DNA of 43,141 nt from JABWBR01 sp036741235 (lineage in GTDB: Bacteria; Bacteroidota; Bacteroidia; Chitinophagales; Saprospiraceae): the NCBI GenBank assembly GCA_036741235.1, contig DAINSQ010000018.1, forward strand, positions 1 to 43,141. The letters run 5' to 3'. The notes beneath the pieces were generated by a model. The model was not told the origin of the DNA. It ran no database searches and worked only from the letters and a program-made list of their open reading frames with translations. The position numbers were made by a program, and so were the translations under genes. Below are positions 16,713 through 25,045 of the stretch, piece after piece (position 1 is the stretch's first letter; every line of letters starts with the position of its first letter).

Positions 16713-18134
16713 ATGAAATCGCTACTCACCCTGATCAGTTGCCTGTTGATGTTTAGCGCCGCAGCGCAATCCATTGCTATGTCGGAAGATATCACCCTGC
16801 GCAACGAAATTGCTTACGAACTCATCGGCGAAATGAAAGGCCAATTGCTACTGTTTCGCAATCGAAACCTGGAGTTCGAGGTACAGGGCTTTGATCGCCA
16901 GATGAAGTTGGGTTGGAGCAAACTGCTCGAGCTCGACAAGCGAATGCCCGTTGTATTGGGTTTTACGCACTCAAAAACAGATTTTACGCTATTTTACCAA
17001 TATCGCAACAAAGGCAATACCGTGCTTAAAGCGCATCGCTATGACCCCGGCGCCAATCTTATTGATTCTCTTACGGTAGTCAATTGGGGCTATTTGTTTT
17101 ATACCCCTAATATTCAAATTGTCAGATCGGAGGATAAAAGCAAGGTGCTGTTTTATTTTGTTGAACGACAGACTATTGTAAAGGCGGCTGCTTTTGATGT
17201 GAATACCATGTCGCTATTATGGGAAAAAAATTTCATGCCCGAAGATTTTATTTTCGGCCAGGATATCTCTCATATGCTTGTGAACAATGAAGGCGATTTA
17301 TTTATGATAATCGAGCGGGATAATTTTAAAGCCCGGAAAAAGGTACACTATTACGAGATCCATATGTTTACCGGCGAAGGCGATATGCAGGTTTTTAATG
17401 TGCCATTGGAGGGCAAACTAACCTATGACGTTGTATTTTCATGCGATAACCTCAACAACAGGCTCGTAGGCGCCGGTCTTTACGGCGAAAAAGACGCCGA
17501 ACGCGCCAACGGGTATTTTTACCTCAGCATCGATCTGGCTGCAGGCCATAGTCATCTATTCCGGGCAGAACCGTTTACGGAAGACTTTTTATCGGGGCTG
17601 CTCGGCAAAACCAATGTTAACAATAAAGGACTTGATGAGATCAGCGTGCGCGAGATGGTATTGCGCAAAGACGGCGGCGCCCTGCTTATCGGTGAACGCA
17701 CCAAGCAATTATACAGAAATACGGCGACCTACAACCGCACCTACTACGATGCGAGCAGCCGGGCAGTAGTAGATTATTACTTTGACGATCTGTTTGTCAT
17801 TTCCCTGCACCCTGACGGCACTACGCACTGGAAAAATGTATTGCCTAAAAAACAATATTCGCAAGACGATGATGCGGTGTATTCGTCTTATTTCCTTTTT
17901 AAAACAGCCGGTAGTTTGCGCTTTCTGTTTAATGACGAAATTCGCTACGAAAATACGGTGAGCGAATATGTGGTCAATGGCAAAGGCGAATTTGACAGAA
18001 ACAGCATTCTGAGTACCCAAAACCTGGAATTGCGGCTTCGATTTCGCGATGCGATCCAGATTAGCGCCAATGAACTGGTAGTGCCCAGCGAACGGCGCAA
18101 CCGCCTTCGGCTGGTGAAATTTATTTACAATTAA
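16713..18134 (+). CDS. Secreted hypothetical protein, 473 aa
   Basis: Family not recognised. A signal peptide (MKSLLTLISCLLMFSAAAQ, 19 residues) gives an exported protein without lipobox, membrane segment or T9SS domain. The mature part is mostly beta: repeated short strands such as GQLLLFRNRN, KVLFYFVERQT, GDLFMIIERDN, GGALLIGERTK and LRFLFNDEIRY, the pattern of a beta-propeller with poorly conserved blades. A periplasmic location is likely. It precedes dapD by 19 nt on the same strand, so the two may share a transcript, although no functional link is evident. Confidence 0.78.
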   Translation: MKSLLTLISCLLMFSAAAQSIAMSEDITLRNEIAYELIGEMKGQLLLFRNRNLEFEVQGFDRQMKLGWSKLLELDKRMPVVLGFTHSKTDFTLFYQYRNKGNTVLKAHRYDPGANLIDSLTVVNWGYLFYTPNIQIVRSEDKSKVLFYFVERQTIVKAAAFDVNTMSLLWEKNFMPEDFIFGQDISHMLVNNEGDLFMIIERDNFKARKKVHYYEIHMFTGEGDMQVFNVPLEGKLTYDVVFSCDNLNNRLVGAGLYGEKDAERANGYFYLSIDLAAGHSHLFRAEPFTEDFLSGLLGKTNVNNKGLDEISVREMVLRKDGGALLIGERTKQLYRNTATYNRTYYDASSRAVVDYYFDDLFVISLHPDGTTHWKNVLPKKQYSQDDDAVYSSYFLFKTAGSLRFLFNDEIRYENTVSEYVVNGKGEFDRNSILSTQNLELRLRFRDAIQISANELVVPSERRNRLRLVKFIYN

Positions 18135-18153
18135 AAACATAATCATTTTAAGC

Positions 18154-18975
18154 ATGATCAATCAACTCCGCTCCCTGGTGGATGCAGCCTGGGAAAACCG
18201 CGAATTGCTCAAAGAAAAATCTACCCAGGAAGCTGTGTTTCACGTTTTGGAATTGCTCGACCAAGGGGAGATCAGGGTGGCCGATCCGCTTGATAACGGC
18301 GAATGGCAGGTGAATGAATGGGTGAAAAAGGCGGTTGTACTGTTTTTTCCTTTGCAGCAAATGCAAACCATAGAGGTGGGGCCGTTTGAATTTCACGATA
18401 AAATACCCTTGAAGCGCAATTATGCCGCACAGGGCGTTCGGGTTGTTCCGCATGCTATAGCCCGCTATGGCGCTTACCTCGAACGCGGAGTCATTATGAT
18501 GCCCAGCTATGTCAATATCGGCGCCTGGGTAGGCAGCGGTACCATGGTTGACACTTGGGCCACGGTGGGCAGCTGCGCGCAGATAGGCCGCAATGTGCAT
18601 CTCAGCGGCGGCGTAGGCATCGGCGGCGTACTAGAGCCGCCCCAGGCAGCCCCTACGATTATCGAAGATGAATGTTTTATCGGATCGCGTTGTATTGTAG
18701 TGGAAGGCGTAAGGGTTGAGCGCGAAGCAGTGCTTGGCGCCAACGTGGTGATTACCCAGTCTACTCCTGTCATTGATGTGACTGGCGCCCGCCCCGTTAC
18801 TTACAAAGGTCGCGTTCCGGCCCGCTCGGTGGTTATCCCCGGTTCTTATACCAAAAAGTTTCCCGCAGGCGAGTACCAGGCGCCTTGCGCGCTTATCATC
18901 GGAGAGCGAAAGGAAAGTACCGACAAAAAAGTATCGCTCAACGATGCGCTGCGCGATTATGGGGTTGCCGTTTAG
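18154..18975 (+). CDS. dapD: 2,3,4,5-tetrahydropyridine-2,6-dicarboxylate N-succinyltransferase
   Basis: A 273-residue acyltransferase of the succinylase branch of lysine/diaminopimelate synthesis. It has an N-terminal helical domain, then left-handed beta-helix hexapeptide repeats (about 95-215: YVNIGAWVGSGTMVDTWATV, CAQIGRNVHLSGGVGIGGVL), and the family C-terminus with RSVVIPGSYTKKFP. Length and motifs match DapD. The product supplies diaminopimelate for peptidoglycan, in keeping with the other envelope genes nearby. The stop lies in a palindrome TTAGCGCTAA (18972-18981) shared with the convergent ABC ATPase stop. Confidence 0.94.
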   Translation: MINQLRSLVDAAWENRELLKEKSTQEAVFHVLELLDQGEIRVADPLDNGEWQVNEWVKKAVVLFFPLQQMQTIEVGPFEFHDKIPLKRNYAAQGVRVVPHAIARYGAYLERGVIMMPSYVNIGAWVGSGTMVDTWATVGSCAQIGRNVHLSGGVGIGGVLEPPQAAPTIIEDECFIGSRCIVVEGVRVEREAVLGANVVITQSTPVIDVTGARPVTYKGRVPARSVVIPGSYTKKFPAGEYQAPCALIIGERKESTDKKVSLNDALRDYGVAV

Positions 18976-18977
18976 CG

Positions 18978-19883
18978 CTAACGATTGGCTTCGCCAACCT
19001 GTGCGATGAAAATATCATTGAGCGAGGGCAGTATCTCCTGAAATGAAGTGAGTTGTACCTGCGATTGAATGAGGTATTGCAATAATGCGTTGGACTGCCC
19101 CGGCTCATGTAATTGCACTGTGATTTCGTCGTCGGTTTGCGATACAATTTCTGCGCGTTGCGCTATGTCGGCAGGCAGACGGCCCTCGTAGTTGATGTGA
19201 AAGAGATTTTTTTTGAAGCGGTTGCGGATGTCCTTAACGCGCCCTTCCAATATATTTTTGCCTTTGTTGATCAATACAATGTATTCGCAAATTTCTTCCA
19301 CTTGCTCCATGCGGTGAGTGGAAAAGATAATACTGGCGCCCTGCGCGCACAATTCCCGTATTTGGGTTTTGATTAGATTGGTATTGATGGGGTCTAGTCC
19401 GGAAAACGGCTCGTCAAGGATTAGCAGCCGGGGGCGGTGCAATACAGTAGCAATAAACTGAACTTTTTGCTGCATGCCTTTCGATAATTCCTCAACTTTT
19501 TTATCCCACCACGCTTCAATGCTGAATTTGTGGAGCCAGCGGTTTATTTCTGTTTTTGCATCCTGATAGGCAAGCCCCTTGAGTTGGGCAAGGTATAAGA
19601 GGTGTTCGCCGACTTTCATTTTTTTATACAGCCCTCGTTCTTCGGGCATATAACCGATCTCGGCAGGGTGGTCGCCGTGAAGCGCTTCGCCGTTGAAAAA
19701 TACCCTGCCCGCGTCGGCTTTTGTAATCGTTGTGATGATGCGGATGAGCGATGTTTTGCCGGCGCCGTTGGGCCCCAATAGCCCGAAAATGCATCCCTCC
19801 GGCATATTGAAGCTTACATGATCGACGGCCAATTGCTTGTCATAGCTCTTTACGACCCCTTCCAGTTGAAGAATTTGGTTCAT
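18978..19883 (-). CDS. ABC transporter ATP-binding protein (DUF4162-type)
   Basis: A 301-residue ABC ATPase with Walker A GPNGAGKT, signature LSKGMQQKVQ, Walker B LLILDEPFSGLDP and the His switch FSTHR. The C-terminal region after residue 215 (ILEGRVKDIRNRFKKNLF ... LPSLNDIFI) is the DUF4162-like extension seen in ABC-2 exporters related to NatA. I use ATG 19883; the frame is open further but would extend past the start region of the divergent gene. No permease gene is adjacent, so the partner must be encoded elsewhere. It probably powers an exporter in the inner membrane. Confidence 0.9.
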   Translation of the reverse strand: MNQILQLEGVVKSYDKQLAVDHVSFNMPEGCIFGLLGPNGAGKTSLIRIITTITKADAGRVFFNGEALHGDHPAEIGYMPEERGLYKKMKVGEHLLYLAQLKGLAYQDAKTEINRWLHKFSIEAWWDKKVEELSKGMQQKVQFIATVLHRPRLLILDEPFSGLDPINTNLIKTQIRELCAQGASIIFSTHRMEQVEEICEYIVLINKGKNILEGRVKDIRNRFKKNLFHINYEGRLPADIAQRAEIVSQTDDEITVQLHEPGQSNALLQYLIQSQVQLTSFQEILPSLNDIFIAQVGEANR

Positions 19884-19975
19884 AGTAGTGCGCTTGATTA
19901 GTGCAATATACAGGCTTGCCGGCAGCCGAGTGTGAAAATTTATGTAAAATGCTTTACTTTCGATAAAAATTGTCC

Positions 19976-20920
19976 ATGCAAGCCACCGAGCAGCCAACCT
20001 GGTTTTTTATTGTCAATCCCACTGCGCATAATCGCGGTGTAAAAAAACAGTGGCCCGCCCTCGAAGCGCGCCTTCGCGAAGCGATGCCGGGAGGTATGGA
20101 CGTCGCCTACACTCAATATGCAGGCCACGCTACCCAGTTGGCGGCAAAAGCCGTAGCGGCCGGGTATAGGCGGATTGTAGCAGTGGGCGGCGACGGTACC
20201 AATCACGAAGTAACCAATGGCGTTTTGTTGCAAAACCACGTGCCGCCGGCGGAAGTGTATTATGCCTTATTTCCTATAGGAACCGGTAACGATTGGGCGC
20301 GCCATCACGGTATACCCAAAAAGCTGAACGACTGGCTGGCGATGATTCGCAAAGGCAATGCAATATTGCAGGATGTAGCCAGGGTTACTTATGTCGATGA
20401 GCAGGGCCGTTCACAACAGCGCTACGGAGTCAATGTAGTAGGCCTGGCTTACGACGCCTTCGTTACGCATTTTGCACAACGCAATAAACGATGGGTGTGG
20501 AACCGCTTTTTTTACATGGTCTTGATTTTGCGATGCCTCATGTTATACAAGCTGGTGAAAGCGAGGGTGACGGCCAACGGCGCCACCTGGGAAAACCGGT
20601 TTTATACGATCAATGCGGGTATCTGCAAATATTCAGGCGGTGGTTTGAGCCTGGTACCTCACGCCGTTGCCGATGATGGACTACTGGCCGTTACCCTGGG
20701 CGGCCCGCTTTCCAAGCTGGGTGTTATTTTGAATACCTACCGATTTTATAACGGCACTATCGGCGATCATCCCAAAATTGATACCTTTCAAGCTAAAGAA
20801 ATGGTAGTAGAGGCAGTGCATGAATCGCCTATCTATGTTGAAGCCGACGGCGAAATGCTGGGACAGACACCCGTAGCCATTCATATTGTTGAAAAAGCTT
20901 TGCGTATTATTGTACCCTGA
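19976..20920 (+). CDS. Diacylglycerol kinase family lipid kinase (YegS/DagK-like)
   Basis: A 314-residue lipid kinase of the DAGK catalytic family. It shows the opening FIVNPTAHNRG, the nucleotide-binding GGDGTNHEVTNGVL and PIGTGNDWARHHGIP, and the C-terminal beta-sandwich with VEADGEMLG. Members phosphorylate diacylglycerol, sphingoid or related lipids; the substrate here is not determined. Start ATG 19976 is preferred over TTG 19970. A near-consensus -7 box (TACTTTCG) lies just upstream. The ABC ATPase is divergent, and the outer-membrane barrel gene follows 19 nt downstream. Confidence 0.9.
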   Translation: MQATEQPTWFFIVNPTAHNRGVKKQWPALEARLREAMPGGMDVAYTQYAGHATQLAAKAVAAGYRRIVAVGGDGTNHEVTNGVLLQNHVPPAEVYYALFPIGTGNDWARHHGIPKKLNDWLAMIRKGNAILQDVARVTYVDEQGRSQQRYGVNVVGLAYDAFVTHFAQRNKRWVWNRFFYMVLILRCLMLYKLVKARVTANGATWENRFYTINAGICKYSGGGLSLVPHAVADDGLLAVTLGGPLSKLGVILNTYRFYNGTIGDHPKIDTFQAKEMVVEAVHESPIYVEADGEMLGQTPVAIHIVEKALRIIVP

Positions 20921-20939
20921 CCCGCATCCTGTATCCATT

Positions 20940-22718
20940 ATGAAAAAAATAATACTACTGTTGCTTATCGGCTGCATGCCTGGAATTCACTTCTCGTTTG
21001 CACAGGGTAGCGCTGTGCCGTTAGGTAGCGAGGTTTATCCTGTTTTGGAGCGGCTCGAAATCAGCACGGGCGTCCAGGCGCCGTTTCACTCCAGCTTGAA
21101 ATACTACAACCGGCGCGATGTAGCGCTTTATGCGCTGCAACTCGACACCAGCAGTACGTTGAGGCTAAGTGATCGCGACCGGCGCGACCTGGCGTATTTG
21201 TTGAATGAAAATAACGAATGGCTGGGGGCGGCGGCTTTTGCCACCACCATAGGCGGTAGAAAGGAAAAAGCAGGACCCGGCGGCCAACTCACCCAAATAG
21301 AAGCCAGCCTGGCAGATTTGCGTTATGCGCGCAGCAGGCGGCCCATTCTAAAACACTTTTACACTACGCCGGCCAATTTGATTGAAGTCAACGACAAGTA
21401 TTTCCATTTTCGGCTCAACCCCATGCTCAACCTGTCGGCGGCCCGCCCCGGCGCTGATAGCCAACTCATTTTTACCAACCTGCGCGGTGTGGAAGCCCGC
21501 GGCGGCGTTGACGATCGCATTTATTTTTATGCCAATATCGTAGAAACGCAAGTCCGTTTCCCAGGGTATGTCAATGAGCGCATTATTCGCGACAGGGCTA
21601 TTCCCGGCGCCGGGTACTTCAAAAGCTACCGAAGCGAATTATTCGATATTAGCCAGGGCTACGACTTTTTGAATGCGCAAGGGTACATAGGTTTTAACAT
21701 CACGCGCCATGTCGGCGCCCAGTTTGGCTATGGGCGGCATTTCATCGGCAATGGCTATCGCTCGTTGCTGTTGTCTGATTTTGCCAATAATTATCTCTAC
21801 CTCAAACTCAATTGGAAGGTGTGGCGCTTCCACTACCAGAATATTTTTGCAGAGCTGGCCGTAAACTCCGATAAAAATACCCCTGAGGGTCAAGTCATTC
21901 CTAAAAAATACATGGCGGCGCACCATCTGAGCTATGATGTGCGGCCCAATCTGAATTTTGGAATATTCGAAGCCGTCATTTTTAGCCGCAACAACGGCTT
22001 TGAACTCAACTACCTCAATCCTGTCATCTTGTACCGAACTGCCGAGCAGGGGCTGAACAGCCCGGATAATGTGCTCATCGGTTTCGATGGGCACTGGGAT
22101 TTGCTGCGGCACGTCAGGTTGTACGGTCAATTTATGCTCGATGAATTTGTTTTCAGGGAATTATTCCTGGAACGCCGTGGCTGGTGGGCCAATAAATTCG
22201 GCATACAGGCAGGGCTTCAGTATGTTAATGTACTAGGCGTCGACCACCTCGACCTGCGCGCCGAGTTCAACCTGGTGAGGCCCTATACCTATTCTTATAG
22301 CGATAGTGCCGCGGTCTATAATCACTATCACCAGCCGCTGGCGCATCCGTTGGGAGCCAATTTTCAGGAGTGGCTGCTAAGTATTAGATATCAGCCCATA
22401 CCCAGGCTGTTGTTAGAAGGGCGGCTGATCAATATGCAGGTAGGGGAGGACGACAAAAATAACAACTTTGGCAGCAATCTCTTATTGCCCAACACGACCC
22501 GGCCAGGCGATTATGGCAATGAAGTCGGTCAGGGCATTGGCGCCAGGATTTTGCTGGTGCAACTTGACCTGAGCTACCAACTAGCCCACAATGTTTTTGC
22601 CGACTTATCCTTCGTTAAACGCCGCAAAGACAGCGACGACGCCCAGCGCGACAGTAATACAAGTTGGTTTAGCCTGGGTTTTCGCATGAACGTGGGCCGG
22701 CAGCGATTTGATTTTTAG
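20940..22718 (+). CDS. Wzi/RemB-like outer-membrane beta-barrel protein
   Basis: A 592-residue exported protein with a signal peptide ending near FAQ (residue 22). The body is rich in alternating aromatic strands, including RHVGAQFGYGRHFIGNGYRSLLLSD, a segment of the kind found in capsule-assembly Wzi proteins and in the gliding-motility protein RemB of flavobacteria. The C-terminal residues RFDF end in Phe, the usual barrel-closing residue recognised by BAM. The function could be surface polysaccharide attachment or motility; the sequence does not decide. It may be co-transcribed with the lipid kinase upstream and converges on the amidase. Confidence 0.78.
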   Translation: MKKIILLLLIGCMPGIHFSFAQGSAVPLGSEVYPVLERLEISTGVQAPFHSSLKYYNRRDVALYALQLDTSSTLRLSDRDRRDLAYLLNENNEWLGAAAFATTIGGRKEKAGPGGQLTQIEASLADLRYARSRRPILKHFYTTPANLIEVNDKYFHFRLNPMLNLSAARPGADSQLIFTNLRGVEARGGVDDRIYFYANIVETQVRFPGYVNERIIRDRAIPGAGYFKSYRSELFDISQGYDFLNAQGYIGFNITRHVGAQFGYGRHFIGNGYRSLLLSDFANNYLYLKLNWKVWRFHYQNIFAELAVNSDKNTPEGQVIPKKYMAAHHLSYDVRPNLNFGIFEAVIFSRNNGFELNYLNPVILYRTAEQGLNSPDNVLIGFDGHWDLLRHVRLYGQFMLDEFVFRELFLERRGWWANKFGIQAGLQYVNVLGVDHLDLRAEFNLVRPYTYSYSDSAAVYNHYHQPLAHPLGANFQEWLLSIRYQPIPRLLLEGRLINMQVGEDDKNNNFGSNLLLPNTTRPGDYGNEVGQGIGARILLVQLDLSYQLAHNVFADLSFVKRRKDSDDAQRDSNTSWFSLGFRMNVGRQRFDF

Positions 22719-22730
22719 TGGGGAGAAATT

Positions 22731-23711
22731 TTACAACCCATTTTCCTCAATTTCCAAAATTGCGGCTACATGCGCGTCGGCAATTTTTTGGCGCATCTTG
22801 TCGTCCATAAGCGCTAATGCCTCCTTTTTGTTGTTATAAAATCCATTTTCGGTAAGTACCGACGTCATGGCTGTTTTTCGCAACACGTAAAATTGTCCAT
22901 CCGGCTTTGATTTGACATGACGGTTTTTCAGGCCCGTTTTGTCAATGAGATGTTTTTGGAAAATGCCGGCCATTTTTTGGCCTCGCTTGCTGCCGTGAAA
23001 AAACCAGGTTTCTATGCCGCTAACATTGTCGGGCGCCCAGGCATTGGAACTGCTGGTAGGTGCTGCGTTGGAGTGTACTGAGACAAATAATTTGGGGATA
23101 GCTGATTTTTTGCTGTTGGCCCTATTGACACGGCCCTCCAGAAAATCGTCGATATCGATTTCCGGGACGACGATGTAGTAGGCTATGCCTTTTTTGTCGA
23201 GTTGTTTGGAGATGCGATTGACGATATCCCGATTAAATTCGTATTCCATAAACTGGGTGTGACCGTCGTCAAAAACGGGGGAGCGCTTGCCCTTGGTGCG
23301 TTGCCCGTGGCCGTTGTCCAAACACCATAAATAACGCTGCTGATGGCCGGGCGCAGGGGCCTGTGTTTCTTCCCGGGGTTCTTCTGCAGGCGGCCGCGGC
23401 GCAGGAGGCGCAGGAATAACTTCAGGGATAGGGGTGGGTGGAGGACTTTCTTCTTCCTCTACAAAAACATCGTCGTCAAAATCCTTATCAGGGGTATCGT
23501 CTGTCGGCAGCGGCTTGGGGAAATCCATCTCATTGGCAACCACAACGATCGTATCGGGCGTAATTTCAGAGCCGTCCTGGGGTGTGATTTCGATGGGTTC
23601 CGGCCTTGCTTTGGGCGGTTTAGGCGTCGTGGAGGGTTCGCTTTTATTTTCTCCGCCGCCGAAAATTGCTGCGAAAAGCGATTTGATGGCCTGGATAATT
23701 TTAGCCAGCAT
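22731..23711 (-). CDS. N-acetylmuramoyl-L-alanine amidase without classical signal peptide
   Basis: A 326-residue protein with an AmiC-type (Amidase_3) catalytic domain from about residue 127: LDNGHG with zinc His135, a Glu in MEYEFNRDI, VSVHSNA with a second zinc His, and the catalytic Glu in SVLTENGFYNN. It cleaves the bond between MurNAc and the stem peptide. The first 20 residues (MLAKIIQAIKSLFAAIFGGG) form an amphipathic helix, not a normal Sec signal, and residues 24-125 are a Pro- and Glu/Asp-rich linker. How it reaches peptidoglycan is unclear; membrane association by the helix or another export route is possible. Confidence 0.88.
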   Translation of the reverse strand: MLAKIIQAIKSLFAAIFGGGENKSEPSTTPKPPKARPEPIEITPQDGSEITPDTIVVVANEMDFPKPLPTDDTPDKDFDDDVFVEEEESPPPTPIPEVIPAPPAPRPPAEEPREETQAPAPGHQQRYLWCLDNGHGQRTKGKRSPVFDDGHTQFMEYEFNRDIVNRISKQLDKKGIAYYIVVPEIDIDDFLEGRVNRANSKKSAIPKLFVSVHSNAAPTSSSNAWAPDNVSGIETWFFHGSKRGQKMAGIFQKHLIDKTGLKNRHVKSKPDGQFYVLRKTAMTSVLTENGFYNNKKEALALMDDKMRQKIADAHVAAILEIEENGL

Positions 23712-23770
23712 AGGCGTAAGGTTTTTATAATCAGGCTAAAGATAAGGAATTATTTTGTTTGTACCCCAAT

Positions 23771-23802
23771 AAACCCACAAACCCATAAACCTATAAACTT
23801 AA
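23771..23802. repeat. AAACCCAT octamer array
   Basis: Four degenerate octamers in a row: AAACCCAC, AAACCCAT, AAACCTAT, AAACTTAA. The last runs into the -7 box of the flavoprotein gene, so the array occupies the spacer just upstream of the promoter core. Confidence 0.75.
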
Positions 23803-23807
23803 CTTTG
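23800..23807 (+). promoter_or_regulatory. -7 promoter box TAACTTTG
   Basis: An exact TAnnTTTG match only 5 nt before the ATG at 23813. Transcription should begin at or next to the start codon, giving a leaderless or nearly leaderless mRNA. Confidence 0.6.
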
Positions 23808-23812
23808 CAGCT

Positions 23813-25030
23813 ATGAAGCAAATCATAATTATTGGTGGCGGCGCTGCCGGTTTTTTTGCGGCGATAAGATGTGCGGAATTAGCCCCAGGCGCAAAGGTCG
23901 CCATTTTAGAGAAAGGGAAGGAAGTATTGGGGAAAGTCAAAATATCAGGCGGCGGTCGGTGTAATGTTACGCATGCCTGCTTTGAACCCCGGGAATTGGT
24001 GAAATATTACCCCCGGGGAAGTAAGGAATTGCTGGGGCCTTTTCACCATTTTTCTTGTGGCGATACGATAGCGTGGTTTGAGCAACGAGGTGTTAAAACA
24101 AAAGTTGAAACTGATGGGCGGGTATTTCCTGTAACTGATAATTCCCAAAGTATCATCGACGCTCTGGTAAGCGCGGCACAGTCGGCAGGTGTACGCATAC
24201 GCACTCAGCAACGGGTAGATGCGCTAATTCCCCCTTCTCGGAATATGCCGTTATGGCAGGTACAAACCGAAAACAAAATCTATAATGCCGACAAAGTATT
24301 GATAGCTACCGGGAGCAGTTCAAAAATATGGGAGCTCTTGAAAGTATTAGGGCACAATATTGTACCGCCCGCACCCTCGTTGTTTACTTTTAATATCAGA
24401 GACCCTCTAATTGCCGGTTTGGAAGGTATTGCCACGATCAACTCACAAGTACAAATACCCGCTTTGAAATTAAAGGCGGAAGGGCCGCTGCTCATAACGC
24501 ATTGGGGATTGAGCGGGCCGGGTATTTTGAGACTTTCAGCCTGGGGCGCCCGACTGTTGGCCGAAAAAAAATACAACTTTGTATTAAACGTCAATTGGCT
24601 GAACGCGCCAAGCGATGAAGTGACTGCGATATTGAATACAGCCAAAACAGACTGGCCGCGAAAGCAAGTGCTTTCTCACCCGCTTGCCGGTTTGCCCGCG
24701 CGGTTGTGGCGACAACTGGCACTGGCCGCAGGTATTACAACTGAATTGCGCTGGGCAGATGCCAACAAATCGCAACTGGCGCAATTAATGCTCCAACTAT
24801 GTAATAGCCGCTTGCAGGTTACAGGTAAAAGCACGTTTAAAGAAGAGTTTGTCACGGCAGGCGGGGTAGACCTCAGTGAAGTCAATTTTAAAACTTTTGA
24901 AAGCAAATTACACCCCGGCCTCTACCTGGCTGGAGAGGTGCTCGACATAGACGCTATTACCGGCGGGTTTAATTTTCAGGCGGCATGGACAGGCGGCTGG
25001 ATTGCCGGAACTGCGATGGCAGAGGAATAA
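23813..25030 (+). CDS. NAD(P)/FAD-dependent oxidoreductase (HI0933/YhiN family)
   Basis: A 405-residue flavoprotein of the HI0933/YhiN/BaiN-like family. The N-terminal dinucleotide fold is IIIIGGGAAGFFAA, the family hallmark KVKISGGGRCNVTHAC is intact, the central ATGSSSKIWELL completes the FAD site, and the C-terminus has FVTAGGVDLSEV and GLYLAGEVLDIDAITGGFNFQAAW. The physiological substrate of these proteins is generally unknown. It has its own promoter just before the start codon and converges on the nuclease gene 15 nt away. Confidence 0.92.
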   Translation: MKQIIIIGGGAAGFFAAIRCAELAPGAKVAILEKGKEVLGKVKISGGGRCNVTHACFEPRELVKYYPRGSKELLGPFHHFSCGDTIAWFEQRGVKTKVETDGRVFPVTDNSQSIIDALVSAAQSAGVRIRTQQRVDALIPPSRNMPLWQVQTENKIYNADKVLIATGSSSKIWELLKVLGHNIVPPAPSLFTFNIRDPLIAGLEGIATINSQVQIPALKLKAEGPLLITHWGLSGPGILRLSAWGARLLAEKKYNFVLNVNWLNAPSDEVTAILNTAKTDWPRKQVLSHPLAGLPARLWRQLALAAGITTELRWADANKSQLAQLMLQLCNSRLQVTGKSTFKEEFVTAGGVDLSEVNFKTFESKLHPGLYLAGEVLDIDAITGGFNFQAAWTGGWIAGTAMAEE

Positions 25031-25045
25031 GGGACCCCGTAGCTA

